Assembly: GCA_945873205.1 (NCBI GenBank)
Contig: CAMCCC010000004.1
Coordinates: 1 to 64,000 of the forward strand
Direction: 5' to 3'
From: an uncultured bacterium
Lineage (GTDB): Bacteria > Bacillota > Clostridia > Oscillospirales > Oscillospiraceae
DNA length: 64,000 nucleotides
Shown: piece after piece, positions 49,923-59,958 of the stretch
Layout of the letters: every line of letters starts with the position of its first letter
How positions within the stretch are numbered: position 1 is the first letter of the stretch
Position numbers and translations under genes: made by a program
Notes under the pieces: generated by a model
The model's database searches: none
Told to the model about the DNA's origin: nothing
What the model saw: only the letters and a program-made list of their open reading frames with translations

Positions 49923-50735
49923 TCAACCCTCCAATTCTGCAAGGGCCTGCTCGCGCTCCTGCGCGTTGGGAGCCTTGCCGTGCCAACCGACCTGATTCTC
50001 CATAAAGGAGACGCCCTTGCCCTTCACCGTGTGGCAAAGGATCAGCTTGGGCTTGCCAGTTTCGTGCTTCACATCCAGAGCGGCCTGAACCTGCTCCAGA
50101 TCGTTGCCGTCTGCCACTTCAACGACCTGATAGCCGAAGGAAGTGAACTTGGCGTTCAGATCGCCCAGGGACATGACCTGGTCATTGGTACCGTCAATCT
50201 GCAGGCCGTTGTTGTCCACAAAGACGGTGAGATTATCCAGCTTATAGTTGGCGGCAGCCATAGAGGCCTCCCAGACCAGACCCTCCTGCAGCTCGCCGTC
50301 GCCGCAGATGGTGTAGACCTGGAGGGATTTGCCGGCCAGCTTTGCGCCGATGGCCATGCCCACGGCGATGGAAATGCCCTGGCCCAGAGAGCCGGTGGAA
50401 GCGTCCACACCGGGGCACTTCTTGGCGTCGGGATGGCCCTGGAGAATGCTGTGCAGCTGGCGGAAGTTCTTCAGCTCCTCCCGGGGGAAGAAGCCCTTGT
50501 CAGCCAGCACCGCATAAAGCGCCGGGGCGGAATGGCCCTTGGAAAGAACGAACCGGTCCCGATCCTCCCAACGGGGGTTGGCAGGGTCGATGTTCATGGT
50601 GTTGTAGTACAGGCAGGCCAGCATTTCAACGATGGACAGAGAGCCGCCGGGATGGCCGGAAGCCGCGTCAGCCGTCATGTTAATGATGTCTCTGCGCAGC
50701 TGCCTGCATTTGAGGGTGAGTGCTTCATTTGTCAT
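49923..50735 (-). CDS. transketolase N-terminal half
   Basis: A 270-residue subunit binding the thiamine diphosphate pyrophosphate and Mg2+ (GDGELQEGLVWEASM...NLTVFVDNNG). HPGGSLSIVEMLACLYYN and SKGHSAPALYAVLADKG are classic transketolase segments. With the adjacent C-half it forms a 2-carbon ketol transferase. It lies 19 bases after dctM, so transport and transfer are expressed together. Confidence 0.9.
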   Translation of the reverse strand: MTNEALTLKCRQLRRDIINMTADAASGHPGGSLSIVEMLACLYYNTMNIDPANPRWEDRDRFVLSKGHSAPALYAVLADKGFFPREELKNFRQLHSILQGHPDAKKCPGVDASTGSLGQGISIAVGMAIGAKLAGKSLQVYTICGDGELQEGLVWEASMAAANYKLDNLTVFVDNNGLQIDGTNDQVMSLGDLNAKFTSFGYQVVEVADGNDLEQVQAALDVKHETGKPKLILCHTVKGKGVSFMENQVGWHGKAPNAQEREQALAELEG

Positions 50736-50754
50736 AGCTTTGTCTCCTTATTTC

Positions 50755-52023
50755 TCACGCCAACAGCGCATTGGGCAACCAGGTGACGATGCCGGGGATA
50801 TAAGTCACCAGGAAGAGCGTCGCAATCAGCGGTATTAAGAACGGAATAATAGATTTGTAAAGACTTTCCAATTTGATTTTGTTGACATCCGAAATGACGA
50901 ACAGGCAGACGCCGAAGGGAGGCGTGACCTGGCCGATCATCAGATTGAGGACAATCATAACACCAAAGTGGACAAGATTCAAGCCCAAACCGTTGGCGAT
51001 GGGCAGCAAAACAGGGAGCATCAGGGTCAGGATGGCGCCCGGCTCCATAATCATGCCCAGAACCAGCAGGAGAATGTTGATGGCCAGCAGCACGATCATC
51101 GGGTTGGAGCTGATGCCCAGGATGACCTGGGAGATCTGACGGGAGATGCCCTCCATGGCCATAACATAGGTAAAGAGGGTGGAGGTGCCGATGATCAGCA
51201 GGGTGTTGGCAGAGGAGATGGCGGAATCCTTCAGGCACTTCAGGAAGGACTTCCAGGTCAGGGTCTTGTAAACCAGCAGGGCGATCAGCAGGGAATAAAT
51301 CACGGCGATGCTGGAGGCCTCGGTGGGGGTGAACCAGCCCAGAACAAAGCCGGAGAGGATGATCAGCGGCGTAATCAGGGCCAGGATGGAGCCGGCGAAC
51401 TGCCGCAGAAGGGCCTTCAGGCAGAAGGGGTGCCGCTCATAGCCCCGCTTGATTGCGTAGATATAGATCAGAACCATCAGCAGCACGGCCATCAGCAGGC
51501 CGGGCATGACGCCGCCCATGAACAGCTTGTCCACGCTGACGCTGGCCACGCTGCCATAGATAATCAGGGGGATTGACGGCGGGAAGATGGGGCCGATGAC
51601 GGAGGAAGAGGCGGTGACGGCGCTGGCAAAGTCGTCGTCATAGCCGTTTTTGCGCATGGCTTCCATCTCGATGGCGCCCAGGCCGCCGGCATCTGCCACG
51701 GCGGAGCCGGACATGCCGGCAAAGATGACGCTGGCCACAACGTTGGCATGGCCCAGACCGCCGGGAATCCAGCCCACCAGTTCCTTGGCGGTGTCAAAAA
51801 TCCGCTCGGTAATTTTGCCCGCGTTCATCAGATTGCCCGCCAGAATGAACAGGGGGACGGCGATGAGCAGGAAGGAGTCAATGCCGCTGACCATCTTCTG
51901 GCCGATGACCACCAGGGGATAGCCCAGAGAAAGGCAGCCCAGAACGGCAGAGGCGCCGATGGAAATGCTGATGGGTACGCCGATAATCAGCAGTACCGCA
52001 AAGGCGATCAGAAATATTGTCAT
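50755..52023 (-). CDS. TRAP transporter large permease DctM
   Basis: A 422-residue, 12-helix membrane subunit of a tripartite ATP-independent periplasmic transporter, driven by an ion gradient. Family segments: MSGSAVADAGGLGAIEMEAM, SSSVIGPIFPPSIPLIIYG and GQVTPPFGVCLFVISDV. Its ATG overlaps dctQ by four bases. Works with DctQ and the binding protein at 52641. Substrate is an anionic organic compound, identity open. Confidence 0.92.
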   Translation of the reverse strand: MTIFLIAFAVLLIIGVPISISIGASAVLGCLSLGYPLVVIGQKMVSGIDSFLLIAVPLFILAGNLMNAGKITERIFDTAKELVGWIPGGLGHANVVASVIFAGMSGSAVADAGGLGAIEMEAMRKNGYDDDFASAVTASSSVIGPIFPPSIPLIIYGSVASVSVDKLFMGGVMPGLLMAVLLMVLIYIYAIKRGYERHPFCLKALLRQFAGSILALITPLIILSGFVLGWFTPTEASSIAVIYSLLIALLVYKTLTWKSFLKCLKDSAISSANTLLIIGTSTLFTYVMAMEGISRQISQVILGISSNPMIVLLAINILLLVLGMIMEPGAILTLMLPVLLPIANGLGLNLVHFGVMIVLNLMIGQVTPPFGVCLFVISDVNKIKLESLYKSIIPFLIPLIATLFLVTYIPGIVTWLPNALLA

Positions 52024-52556
52024 GCCGTTTCCCTCCCTGTCTGATGTTCACGCCGGCCGGCGGCAAGCTGTACGATGCGGTCCAGAACCTGGATCACCGT
52101 GTCAAAGGCCATGTAGGCCCCGGCAATGGCCATGGGGACATACTGGATGGTATAGGGCAGGGGGAAGGAGAAGGTGGAATAAAAGCGGGTGCTCACATAA
52201 GGGTACTGGGCGATAAAGGCGATGACCATAACCACACCCAGGCCAAAGCTGAAAAACTTATTGATAAAATAGAGCACTTCTCCGGCCCAGCCATGAAGCC
52301 GGCTCACCAGAAAGTCCAGCCGCATCAGGCCACTCTCGTGGTACAGGGGGATGACGCCGATGAAAGCCATCCAGAGAAATTGAATACCGCAGATCTCGAT
52401 GGTAGCCCGGTTGGAACTGTTGAAAAGGTTGCGGTTAACCAGTTCCCCCACGATCACCACAACCAGCCCCGCAATCATCAGCATACAGATGATCTCGGCG
52501 GCCTTGGAGATGACGGCAGATATTTTTTTCAGTATGTTCATTATAGTCTTCTCCAT
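52020..52556 (-). CDS. TRAP transporter small permease DctQ
   Basis: A 178-residue, four-helix membrane subunit; the segment QFLWMAFIGVIPLYHESGLM carries the DctQ pattern. It stabilises the DctM channel and binds the loaded substrate-binding protein. It sits after a long intercistronic hairpin downstream of dctP and overlaps dctM. Confidence 0.88.
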   Translation of the reverse strand: MEKTIMNILKKISAVISKAAEIICMLMIAGLVVVIVGELVNRNLFNSSNRATIEICGIQFLWMAFIGVIPLYHESGLMRLDFLVSRLHGWAGEVLYFINKFFSFGLGVVMVIAFIAQYPYVSTRFYSTFSFPLPYTIQYVPMAIAGAYMAFDTVIQVLDRIVQLAAGRREHQTGRETA

Positions 52557-52557
52557 A

Positions 52558-52594
52558 TGATAATTGCATAGGCGAACTGCCTATGCAATTATCA
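52558..52594 (-). other. intercistronic stem-loop dctP-dctQ
   Basis: A perfect 16-bp stem (TGATAATTGCATAGGC and its complement) with a 5-base loop and no U-run. It lies between the binding-protein gene and the permeases. Such hairpins often stabilise the upstream mRNA so that binding protein is made in excess. Confidence 0.75.
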
Positions 52595-52640
52595 ATATAT
52601 TCGGTCTCTGTCAATTAATCGTGCCAGAGGATCCTAGGGC

Positions 52641-53687
52641 TCAGTGGGCCAGAATCTCATCCAGCAGCTCCTGGTTGAACCAGGACTCGTTGGCGTAGCG
52701 CTGATAGTACTCGGCGCCGCCCAGCATATCCTTGAAGGACTGGATATCAGGCTCGAAATCGAACTCGACGCCGGCATCCTGCAGGGTCTTGGTAGCGGTC
52801 TCGTTGTCCTGTGCGATGGTGTCGAAGCTGTACTTGGCAGCGACCTTGGCCTGCTCAGCCAGGATGCTCTGCACAGCGGGGTCCAGCTTGCTCCAGGTCA
52901 CGCTGTTGACGGCCATGGTGCAGCCCATCCACATGTAGTTGATGTTGGAGAAGTACTTGATGTCATCATAGGTGGCGTTGGCAACCAGGTGGTAGGTGGC
53001 GTTGTCCTGGCCTTCGGCAGTGCCGTTGGAGAGGGCCAGAGCCAGCTCAGGCAGAGCCAGAGCAACGGGGGTGGCGCCCAGCGCTTCCCACACGTCCAGG
53101 TACAGCTGGCTGGTCGGGACACGGATCTTCAGGCCGGCTACGTCAGCAGCGGTGTGGATGGGACGGTTGGTGGTGGAGATGTGGCGCATGCCGTTATCGC
53201 CCTCGGCCAGGTAGATCAGGCCGAACTGGGGGAAGTTCTCGAAGATCTTCTCGCCGATCTCGCCGTTGGTCACTTCGTAAGCTTCCTCGGCGCTGTCGAA
53301 CAGGAAGGGCAGGTCCAGAATCTTGGCAGGATCATAGAAGGCGGTGAAGCCGGAGGTACCTGCAAAGATGATGTCGATGGTGCCCATACGGGTGGACTCG
53401 ATGGCCTCAGCATCGTTGCCCAGCTCGTTGGAGTGGTGCACATCCAGGGTGATGGCGCCGTCGGAAGCTTCGCTTACCAGGCGGGCATACTCAATGATGG
53501 TCTTGGTGGGAACGGAGTTCTCATTGCCGGGGGAGTAGATGGTCAGAGTGACAGGCTCGATGCCGGGCTCGGCAGCGGGAGCCTCAGCAGCAGGAGCTTC
53601 GGCAGCGGGAGCTTCGGCCTTGCTGCCGCAGGCGCACAGGGCAAAAACCATGCACAGTGCAAGCAAAAGCGCAATCAGTTTTTTCAT
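52641..53687 (-). CDS. TRAP transporter substrate-binding lipoprotein DctP
   Basis: A 348-residue extracytoplasmic solute receptor. The lipoprotein signal ends at Cys20 (FALCACG). A linker with three EAPAA repeats leads to the DctP fold. AADVAGLKIRVPTSQLYLDV contains the conserved Arg that usually clamps a carboxylate or other anion, and LALPELALALSNGTAEGQDN is the matching signature. It captures the substrate for DctQM. First gene of the operon, with promoter and candidate GntR operator upstream. Confidence 0.92.
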   Translation of the reverse strand: MKKLIALLLALCMVFALCACGSKAEAPAAEAPAAEAPAAEPGIEPVTLTIYSPGNENSVPTKTIIEYARLVSEASDGAITLDVHHSNELGNDAEAIESTRMGTIDIIFAGTSGFTAFYDPAKILDLPFLFDSAEEAYEVTNGEIGEKIFENFPQFGLIYLAEGDNGMRHISTTNRPIHTAADVAGLKIRVPTSQLYLDVWEALGATPVALALPELALALSNGTAEGQDNATYHLVANATYDDIKYFSNINYMWMGCTMAVNSVTWSKLDPAVQSILAEQAKVAAKYSFDTIAQDNETATKTLQDAGVEFDFEPDIQSFKDMLGGAEYYQRYANESWFNQELLDEILAH

Positions 53688-53728
53688 GTTTTTTCCTCCA
53701 TTTTCTTATTGATGTTTTTCCGCGAAAA

Positions 53729-53777
53729 TTGTATGACATCTGACACAAAATATATACTTTCTGCCCTGATTTATCAA
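53729..53777 (-). promoter_or_regulatory. dctP operon promoter with candidate GntR operator
   Basis: Minus strand: TTGATA (53777-53772), 17-base spacer, TATATT (53754-53749). Ten bases downstream, at the expected transcription start, lies TTGTATGACAT (53729-53739), one base off the FadR-type GntR consensus TNGTNNNACNA. The regulator gene is adjacent. Confidence 0.65.
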
Positions 53778-53796
53778 TTGATTTTTGCGACAAAAA

Positions 53797-53836
53797 AACA
53801 GCCTGCGTTTTAGCGGTTTTCACTAACGCAGGCTGC
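53797..53836 (-). terminator. terminator of gntR
   Basis: CAGCCTGCGTT/AACGCAGGCTG stem with a long loop and TTTTTTTG on the minus strand. It separates gntR from the dctP promoter, so the operon is transcribed independently of the regulator. Confidence 0.75.
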
Positions 53837-53862
53837 TATTTGTGCCAGGAAGTCCCTTGGCT

Positions 53863-54570
53863 TTATTCATTGTGCATATAGGCGTTGATGCTGCTGGACA
53901 AATCCTCGTTTACCATTTTCAGGTGCTTGCGCATCTCCTGCTCGGCGGCATTCCCGTCCCGGCCGGTGATGGCGTTCAGGATCCGGGTATGGGGCTCCAC
54001 CGCGTTGCGCACGTTTTCCGGCACGGTAAAGGTCTTGCTGCGGAAGGTGTGCATCCCCTGGATCAGGTGCACATTGATCTCATTGAGCAGTTGGTTGCCG
54101 CTTTCCCTGACGATCCAGCCGTGAAACAGCTCATCCAGCTCCGCAATCTGTATGGTATCGCCGGCCTTTACCGCAGCGAGGAAATCGGCATGAATCTTCT
54201 TCAGCCGGCGCAGCGCCGCCTCGCTGGCGGTCTCCGCCATCTTCCGGGCGGCAACAGGCTCCAGCGCGTTGCGCACCTCAATGGCGTCCCGCAGCTCCTT
54301 CTCGTTCTGCACCAGCCAGACCACGGGGTTAATATCCACCGCCTGTTTCGATGCCACAAAGGCGCCCCGGCCGGGCTTGATTTCCACCAGCCCCTTGGCC
54401 TGCAAAAGCCGCAGCGCTTCCCGCACGGTCCCTCTGCCGACGTTCATGCTCTGGCACAGTTCGTTTTCTGTCGGAAGTTTCATGCCCTCCGTGTACTTTT
54501 TGCTGTCGATGAGTTCTCTGATCCGTTCTTCCACCTGGCTGACAATAGGTACTCTTACAATTGGCTCCAT
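53863..54570 (-). CDS. GntR-family (FadR/FCD subgroup) transcriptional regulator
   Basis: A 235-residue regulator. The winged helix is VEERIRELIDSKKYTEGMKL followed by LCQSMNVGRGTVREALRLLQ. The helical FCD effector domain (ALEPVAARKMAETASEAALR and later His-containing helices) usually binds an acid through a metal. It very likely controls the dctPQM-transketolase-rpiB operon and itself, as matching operators lie at both promoters. Confidence 0.9.
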   Translation of the reverse strand: MEPIVRVPIVSQVEERIRELIDSKKYTEGMKLPTENELCQSMNVGRGTVREALRLLQAKGLVEIKPGRGAFVASKQAVDINPVVWLVQNEKELRDAIEVRNALEPVAARKMAETASEAALRRLKKIHADFLAAVKAGDTIQIAELDELFHGWIVRESGNQLLNEINVHLIQGMHTFRSKTFTVPENVRNAVEPHTRILNAITGRDGNAAEQEMRKHLKMVNEDLSSSINAYMHNE

Positions 54571-54600
54571 ATTCTTCCTCCGACGTACTTCTTTTATCCC

Positions 54601-54632
54601 ATTATAACGGGGAAATGTAGATTGTCAAACAA
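54601..54632 (-). promoter_or_regulatory. gntR promoter with overlapping operator
   Basis: Minus strand: TTTGAC (54629-54624), 17-base spacer, TATAAT (54606-54601). TTGTCAAACAA (54622-54632) fits the FadR-type consensus TNGTNNNACNA and covers the -35 box, indicating autoregulation. A second near match, TTGTCATACTT, lies at 54643-54653. Confidence 0.65.
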
Positions 54633-54723
54633 TTTTGTTTTTTTGTCATACTTGTGTTGCGCGCTGTCCTTTCCTTATTCCGTATTGCGGAAAGGGAATT
54701 CCCAATGACACAATGACTGCAAC

Positions 54724-54760
54724 AAAAAACCGACACCCACATCAGTGCGTGTCGGTTTTC
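54724..54760. terminator. terminator downstream of groEL
   Basis: AAAACCGACAC/GTGTCGGTTTT stem with a 12-base loop and T-runs both ways. It ends groESL on the minus strand. Confidence 0.75.
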
Positions 54761-54856
54761 CATATTGGGCTGAATTCAAATTTCGTGTAAATTCCGCGTG
54801 TTTTGTCCCCATGGTTACGCAAAAACGCTGGATTTACAGGGCCTTGCGGGCCTTTC

Positions 54857-56500
<1,644 letters not shown>

Positions 56501-56785
56501 TTACTCGATGACGGCCAGAATGTCGCCCTGACGCACGATGGTGTACTCCACGTCGTCCAGCTTCACCTTGCTGCCGCTGTACTTGCCCACCAGAACGTTC
56601 TGGCCGGCCTTGACAATCATCTTTACCTCGTTGCCGTCCACCATGCCGCCGGGGCCTACCTCAACGACTTCATAGACCTCGGGCTTCTCCTGAGCGGAAG
56701 CGGTCAGGAAAATGCCGGAGGAGGTGCGCTCCTCAGCCTCGTTCTGCTTGAGAACGACTCTGTCAGCCAAAGGTTTCAGTTTCAT
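56501..56785 (-). CDS. groES: co-chaperonin GroES (10 kDa)
   Basis: A 94-residue cap of the GroEL ring: MKLKPLADRVVLKQNEAEER, the mobile loop TSSGIFLTASAQEKP and the C-terminal YTIVRQGDILAVIE. The ATG at 56785 follows GGAGGTAT. First gene of the heat-shock operon. Confidence 0.97.
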   Translation of the reverse strand: MKLKPLADRVVLKQNEAEERTSSGIFLTASAQEKPEVYEVVEVGPGGMVDGNEVKMIVKAGQNVLVGKYSGSKVKLDDVEYTIVRQGDILAVIE

Positions 56786-56820
56786 ACTATATACCTCCAT
56801 AAGTTTATTACAAAATTCAG

Positions 56821-56857
56821 CATCGTTAGCACTCAACCAACCTGAGTGCTAACGATG
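56821..56857 (-). promoter_or_regulatory. CIRCE operator of groESL
   Basis: TTAGCACTC-N9-GAGTGCTAA at 56826-56852, an exact match to the HrcA-binding CIRCE element. The inverted repeat is extended by five more pairs on each side (CATCG/CGATG). Confidence 0.97.
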
Positions 56858-56860
56858 CTA

Positions 56861-56888
56861 ATAATAACACACTTTTCTATTTTTGCAA
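56861..56888 (-). promoter_or_regulatory. promoter of groESL
   Basis: Minus strand: TTGCAA (56888-56883), 16-base spacer, TATTAT (56866-56861), immediately upstream of CIRCE. Confidence 0.75.
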
Positions 56889-56988
56889 TACCCCAAGACA
56901 AAAAATCCGGGGCAAAATTTATAAATTTTTTGTTACGAGTTTTCAAGCGAAAGGGAGACGGCGCCGTGAGGATACCGCTTTTCTTCCC

Positions 56989-57933
56989 TCATCCGACGGC
57001 CATGGCCTGGGGCGAGGCGCTTTCTTCAAAGAAACGCATCCCCCTGGGCACCACCAGCTTTACCGCGCCGGGCACCAGCTGCATCTTCACTTCCCTGGCG
57101 AAAATGGCCTCGCCGTCGATGTTTACCACGTTCTCCTCGTCGAAGCTGATCTCCACCCTGTCGGTGCGCAGATGGGTGATATACTTCGGGTAGTTGTCGG
57201 CCTTGCCGGCGGCATACTGGCCGATGAGCCGGGCCAGGGTCAGGAGGCCGACTTTTTTCACGATGAACACATCCAGGATACCGTCATCGGGCCGGGCGGT
57301 GGTGCTGGGGTTGAAGCCGCCGCCGTAGAAGCGGCCGTTGCAGGCGCAGACCAGGGTGTTCTCCCCCTGGGCGGAAAAGTCGCCGCAGCGGATGCGCATC
57401 TGCCGGGTGATCCCCCGAAGCACGTTTACCACCGCGGACACCACATAGCCGGTGGCGCCGCCGATCAGGGGCAGCTTGCTGTATGTATGTACGTCGGTGC
57501 CGATGCGGGCGTCAATGCCCACGGAGCAGATGTTGGCGCAGAAACGGCCGTTGCATTCGATCAGATCGATGGGGTGCTCGCTGCCCTCCACCAAAGCCCG
57601 CAGATCCCGGTACAGGTCCTTCTCGTCGCCGAACATGCGGCAGAAGTCGTTGCCGGTGCCGGTGGGGTAGGGGCAGACGGCCACATTGTCAAGGCCCGCC
57701 GCGCCGCAGACGCACTCGTTGAAGGTGCCGTCCCCGCCGCAGGCATAGACCCGCAGCGGCTCCCCGGCGGCCGCTGCCTGGCGTATCCTGCCGGGGGCGT
57801 CCATGGCGGCTTTGGTCACATAGACCTCGTATGCTTCCTCACGGCCGGCAAAGACCTCCTCCGCCCTGCGGCGCACCAGCTCCGTCTTGTCCTTGCCGCC
57901 GGCGGTGGGATTGACGATAAAGAGATGTTTCAT
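56989..57933 (-). CDS. diacylglycerol/lipid kinase (DagK/YegS family)
   Basis: A 314-residue lipid kinase. FIVNPTAGGKDK at the start, the nucleotide motif ACGGDGTFNEC and PYPTGTGNDFCRMFG are the family hallmarks; the C-terminal half supplies the lipid-binding beta-sandwich. It phosphorylates diacylglycerol or a similar lipid for recycling into phospholipids. ATG 57933 follows a GGGGAC site and overlaps the methyltransferase stop by four bases. Confidence 0.87.
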   Translation of the reverse strand: MKHLFIVNPTAGGKDKTELVRRRAEEVFAGREEAYEVYVTKAAMDAPGRIRQAAAAGEPLRVYACGGDGTFNECVCGAAGLDNVAVCPYPTGTGNDFCRMFGDEKDLYRDLRALVEGSEHPIDLIECNGRFCANICSVGIDARIGTDVHTYSKLPLIGGATGYVVSAVVNVLRGITRQMRIRCGDFSAQGENTLVCACNGRFYGGGFNPSTTARPDDGILDVFIVKKVGLLTLARLIGQYAAGKADNYPKYITHLRTDRVEISFDEENVVNIDGEAIFAREVKMQLVPGAVKLVVPRGMRFFEESASPQAMAVG

Positions 57934-59060
57934 TTTTTTCCGTCCCCTTTGTTGAGATACATGAAAAGGTCGCACTTGATCATGCCGTTGTACAGCTTGC
58001 GCTTCTTATCCGCCGGACGGCCGAAGCAGCGCTCAAACTCCGTGTGGGAGGACAGCAGATACAGCTGCCAGTTCCGGCTTTGGGCATAGGCCCGGCCGAA
58101 GCCCCGGTACAGATCTTCCGCCTCCTGCTTCTCCATGATCCGCTCGCCGTAGGGCGGGTTGGTGACGAGGATGCCCCGCTCTGTCTGCCGGTCAAAAGCC
58201 ATGGCGTCGGCCTGCTCAAAGCGGATGATATCCAGCACCCCGGCCCGGCGGGCGTTCTCCTTTGCCAGCTCCAGGGTACGGGGATCGATGTCGGCGCCTA
58301 CAATATTATAATTGCCGTTAAATTCTTTACTGCGGGCCAGCGCCCGCTCCTGCTCCCAGACCGAAGCGTCCAGATTCTTCCAGTCCATGGCGGTGAAGCG
58401 GCGGTAGAGGCCCGGCGCCCGGTTTTTGGCGATGAGGGCCGCTTCAATGGGAATGGTGCCGCTGCCGCAGAAGGGGTCGCAAAAATCCTCCCGCCCCCGG
58501 TAGCGGCTCAGCTTCACCATGGCGGCGGCCATGGTCTCCTTCAAAGGGGCGGCGTTGTGGGCCGGACGGTAGCCCCGCTTGTGCAGCCCGTCGCCGGAGG
58601 TATCGATGCACAGGGAGACCCGGTCCTTCATAATGGAGAACTGCACCTGGTACAGCGGCCCGGTCTCCGGGAACCAGCCGATGCCGTACACGCTTTTCAG
58701 CCGCTCCACAATGGCCTTTTTGATGATCTTCTGGCAGTCGGACACGGAGAACAGCTTGGAATTGAGGCTGTAGCCCTTCACGGGGAAGGCGGCGTCTTTG
58801 GGCAGCAGACTCTCCCAGGGCAGAGCCCTGGTGCCTTCAAACAGCGCATCAAAGCTCAGCGCGTCAAAGCGGCCCAGCTCGATCAGCACCCGCTCGCCGA
58901 TGCGCAGGTTAATATTGGCTCTTGCCAGGGCGGCGTCGTCTCCCGTAAAATATACCCGGCCGTTTTCCGCGGCCACATTGTCCATGTCCAGCCGCTTCAG
59001 CTCGTCGGCGATCGGTCCCTCCAGCCCCAGCAGACAGGGGACACACAGCTTGTATTCCAT
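57930..59060 (-). CDS. THUMP-domain class I RNA methyltransferase (RlmL/YpsC-like)
   Basis: A 376-residue rRNA methyltransferase. An N-terminal ferredoxin-like/THUMP region (about 1-150) binds RNA. The Rossmann domain has the SAM motif FCDPFCGSGTIPIEAALIA and the catalytic NPPYGERI typical of guanine-N2 methyltransferases. The probable target is 23S rRNA (G2445-type), by analogy with RlmL. The ATG at 59060 after GGGGAG is preferred to a longer frame. Confidence 0.87.
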   Translation of the reverse strand: MEYKLCVPCLLGLEGPIADELKRLDMDNVAAENGRVYFTGDDAALARANINLRIGERVLIELGRFDALSFDALFEGTRALPWESLLPKDAAFPVKGYSLNSKLFSVSDCQKIIKKAIVERLKSVYGIGWFPETGPLYQVQFSIMKDRVSLCIDTSGDGLHKRGYRPAHNAAPLKETMAAAMVKLSRYRGREDFCDPFCGSGTIPIEAALIAKNRAPGLYRRFTAMDWKNLDASVWEQERALARSKEFNGNYNIVGADIDPRTLELAKENARRAGVLDIIRFEQADAMAFDRQTERGILVTNPPYGERIMEKQEAEDLYRGFGRAYAQSRNWQLYLLSSHTEFERCFGRPADKKRKLYNGMIKCDLFMYLNKGDGKK

Positions 59061-59374
59061 GATTTTCTCCCCGGGTTCTCGCCGAAGTCTGACGGCCTGT
59101 GCCGCAAACCGGCGAAACTCCCACATTTTAATTTTACTTGTAAATATTACTACAAAAAATTGTTGTTGTAAATGGATTATGCCAAACGAATGTGATATTC
59201 TTTAAATTCAATAAAAAGCCGATAAAACCACGCTTTACCCCGGAAATAATTCGCGCTTCTAAGTTGCACAAAAAATTGACTGAAATTTATCAAAAATTGC
59301 TATTGAAATTTGTGATATTTAGCGTTATATTATGGTCTAGTCACAAACTGTTCATTTTTTGCCGGGAGGTCATA
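59061..59374. promoter_or_regulatory. AT-rich intergenic region with promoter
   Basis: A 314-base gap, far more AT-rich than its surroundings. A plus-strand promoter is visible: TTGAAA (59303-59308), 17-base spacer, TATATT (59326-59331), about 45 bases before the next gene. An inverted repeat TTGTA-N8-TACAA at 59138-59155 could be an operator for the leftward methyltransferase gene. No RNA gene is recognised. Confidence 0.6.
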
Positions 59375-59914
59375 ATGGGTATCGAGCGCGAGAAGTTTCT
59401 GGATACTGTAGCTGATTCTTTCAGCGCTTATTATGACCTGCACATGGCTGAGGGTGAGCAGGAGCTGCCCCTGGTGTTCCGGGCAGATTATTATTCAAGG
59501 GCGGAGCGGTATTGGCTCACCAAGAACATCCCCATCTGGGGCAATGAGACCAATGAGTTTGCCTATGTTTTTTCTGCCCCCGCCTTTGACCAGACCCTGG
59601 CCGCCCGGTGTATCGACTATGCGCTGGATGAGGCGCTGCCCATGGTCAAGCCCCATAAGGAGCATCAGTACACCAACATTAAGGTCATCCTTCTGGCGGA
59701 CGCTGTGGAGGAAGATGTGGCCCGCTATGTGAAAAAGCGCAGCTTTACCAAGAGCTACAAGTTCTCGCTCCACGGCTTCAGCACCCTGAAATCCGCCATT
59801 GTGGACCTGGGCAAGCAGAAAACCGTGACCAACTCTGCCGGCCATGAGCTGGTGCCTTACTTCAGTAAGCTGTTTGCAGCGGAGGAAAAAGCCAAAGAGA
59901 GTTCCTCCCTGTAA
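59375..59914 (+). CDS. uncharacterised protein upstream of cstA, 179 aa
   Basis: Not recognised. A soluble 179-residue protein with no signal peptide or membrane helix. It looks like a mixed alpha/beta fold with conserved-looking aromatic patches (SRAERYWLTKNIPIWGNETN, NEFAYVFSAPAFDQT). The middle part is followed by hydrophobic strands (IKVILLADAVEEDVARYV) and a basic segment (KKRSFTKSYKFSLHGF). GGGAGGT precedes the ATG at 59375. It lies 44 bases before cstA with no terminator between, so it is probably co-expressed and may regulate or assist the transporter. Confidence 0.72.
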   Translation: MGIEREKFLDTVADSFSAYYDLHMAEGEQELPLVFRADYYSRAERYWLTKNIPIWGNETNEFAYVFSAPAFDQTLAARCIDYALDEALPMVKPHKEHQYTNIKVILLADAVEEDVARYVKKRSFTKSYKFSLHGFSTLKSAIVDLGKQKTVTNSAGHELVPYFSKLFAAEEKAKESSSL

Positions 59915-59958
59915 ATGGTAATAAATCATCATCATTTTTTATTTAAGGAGTGAAAAGT

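Noticed and set aside
59061-59374. tRNA or structured RNA in the AT-rich gap
   Set aside because: No cloverleaf, T-loop sequence or known riboswitch core was found; the region reads as promoter DNA.
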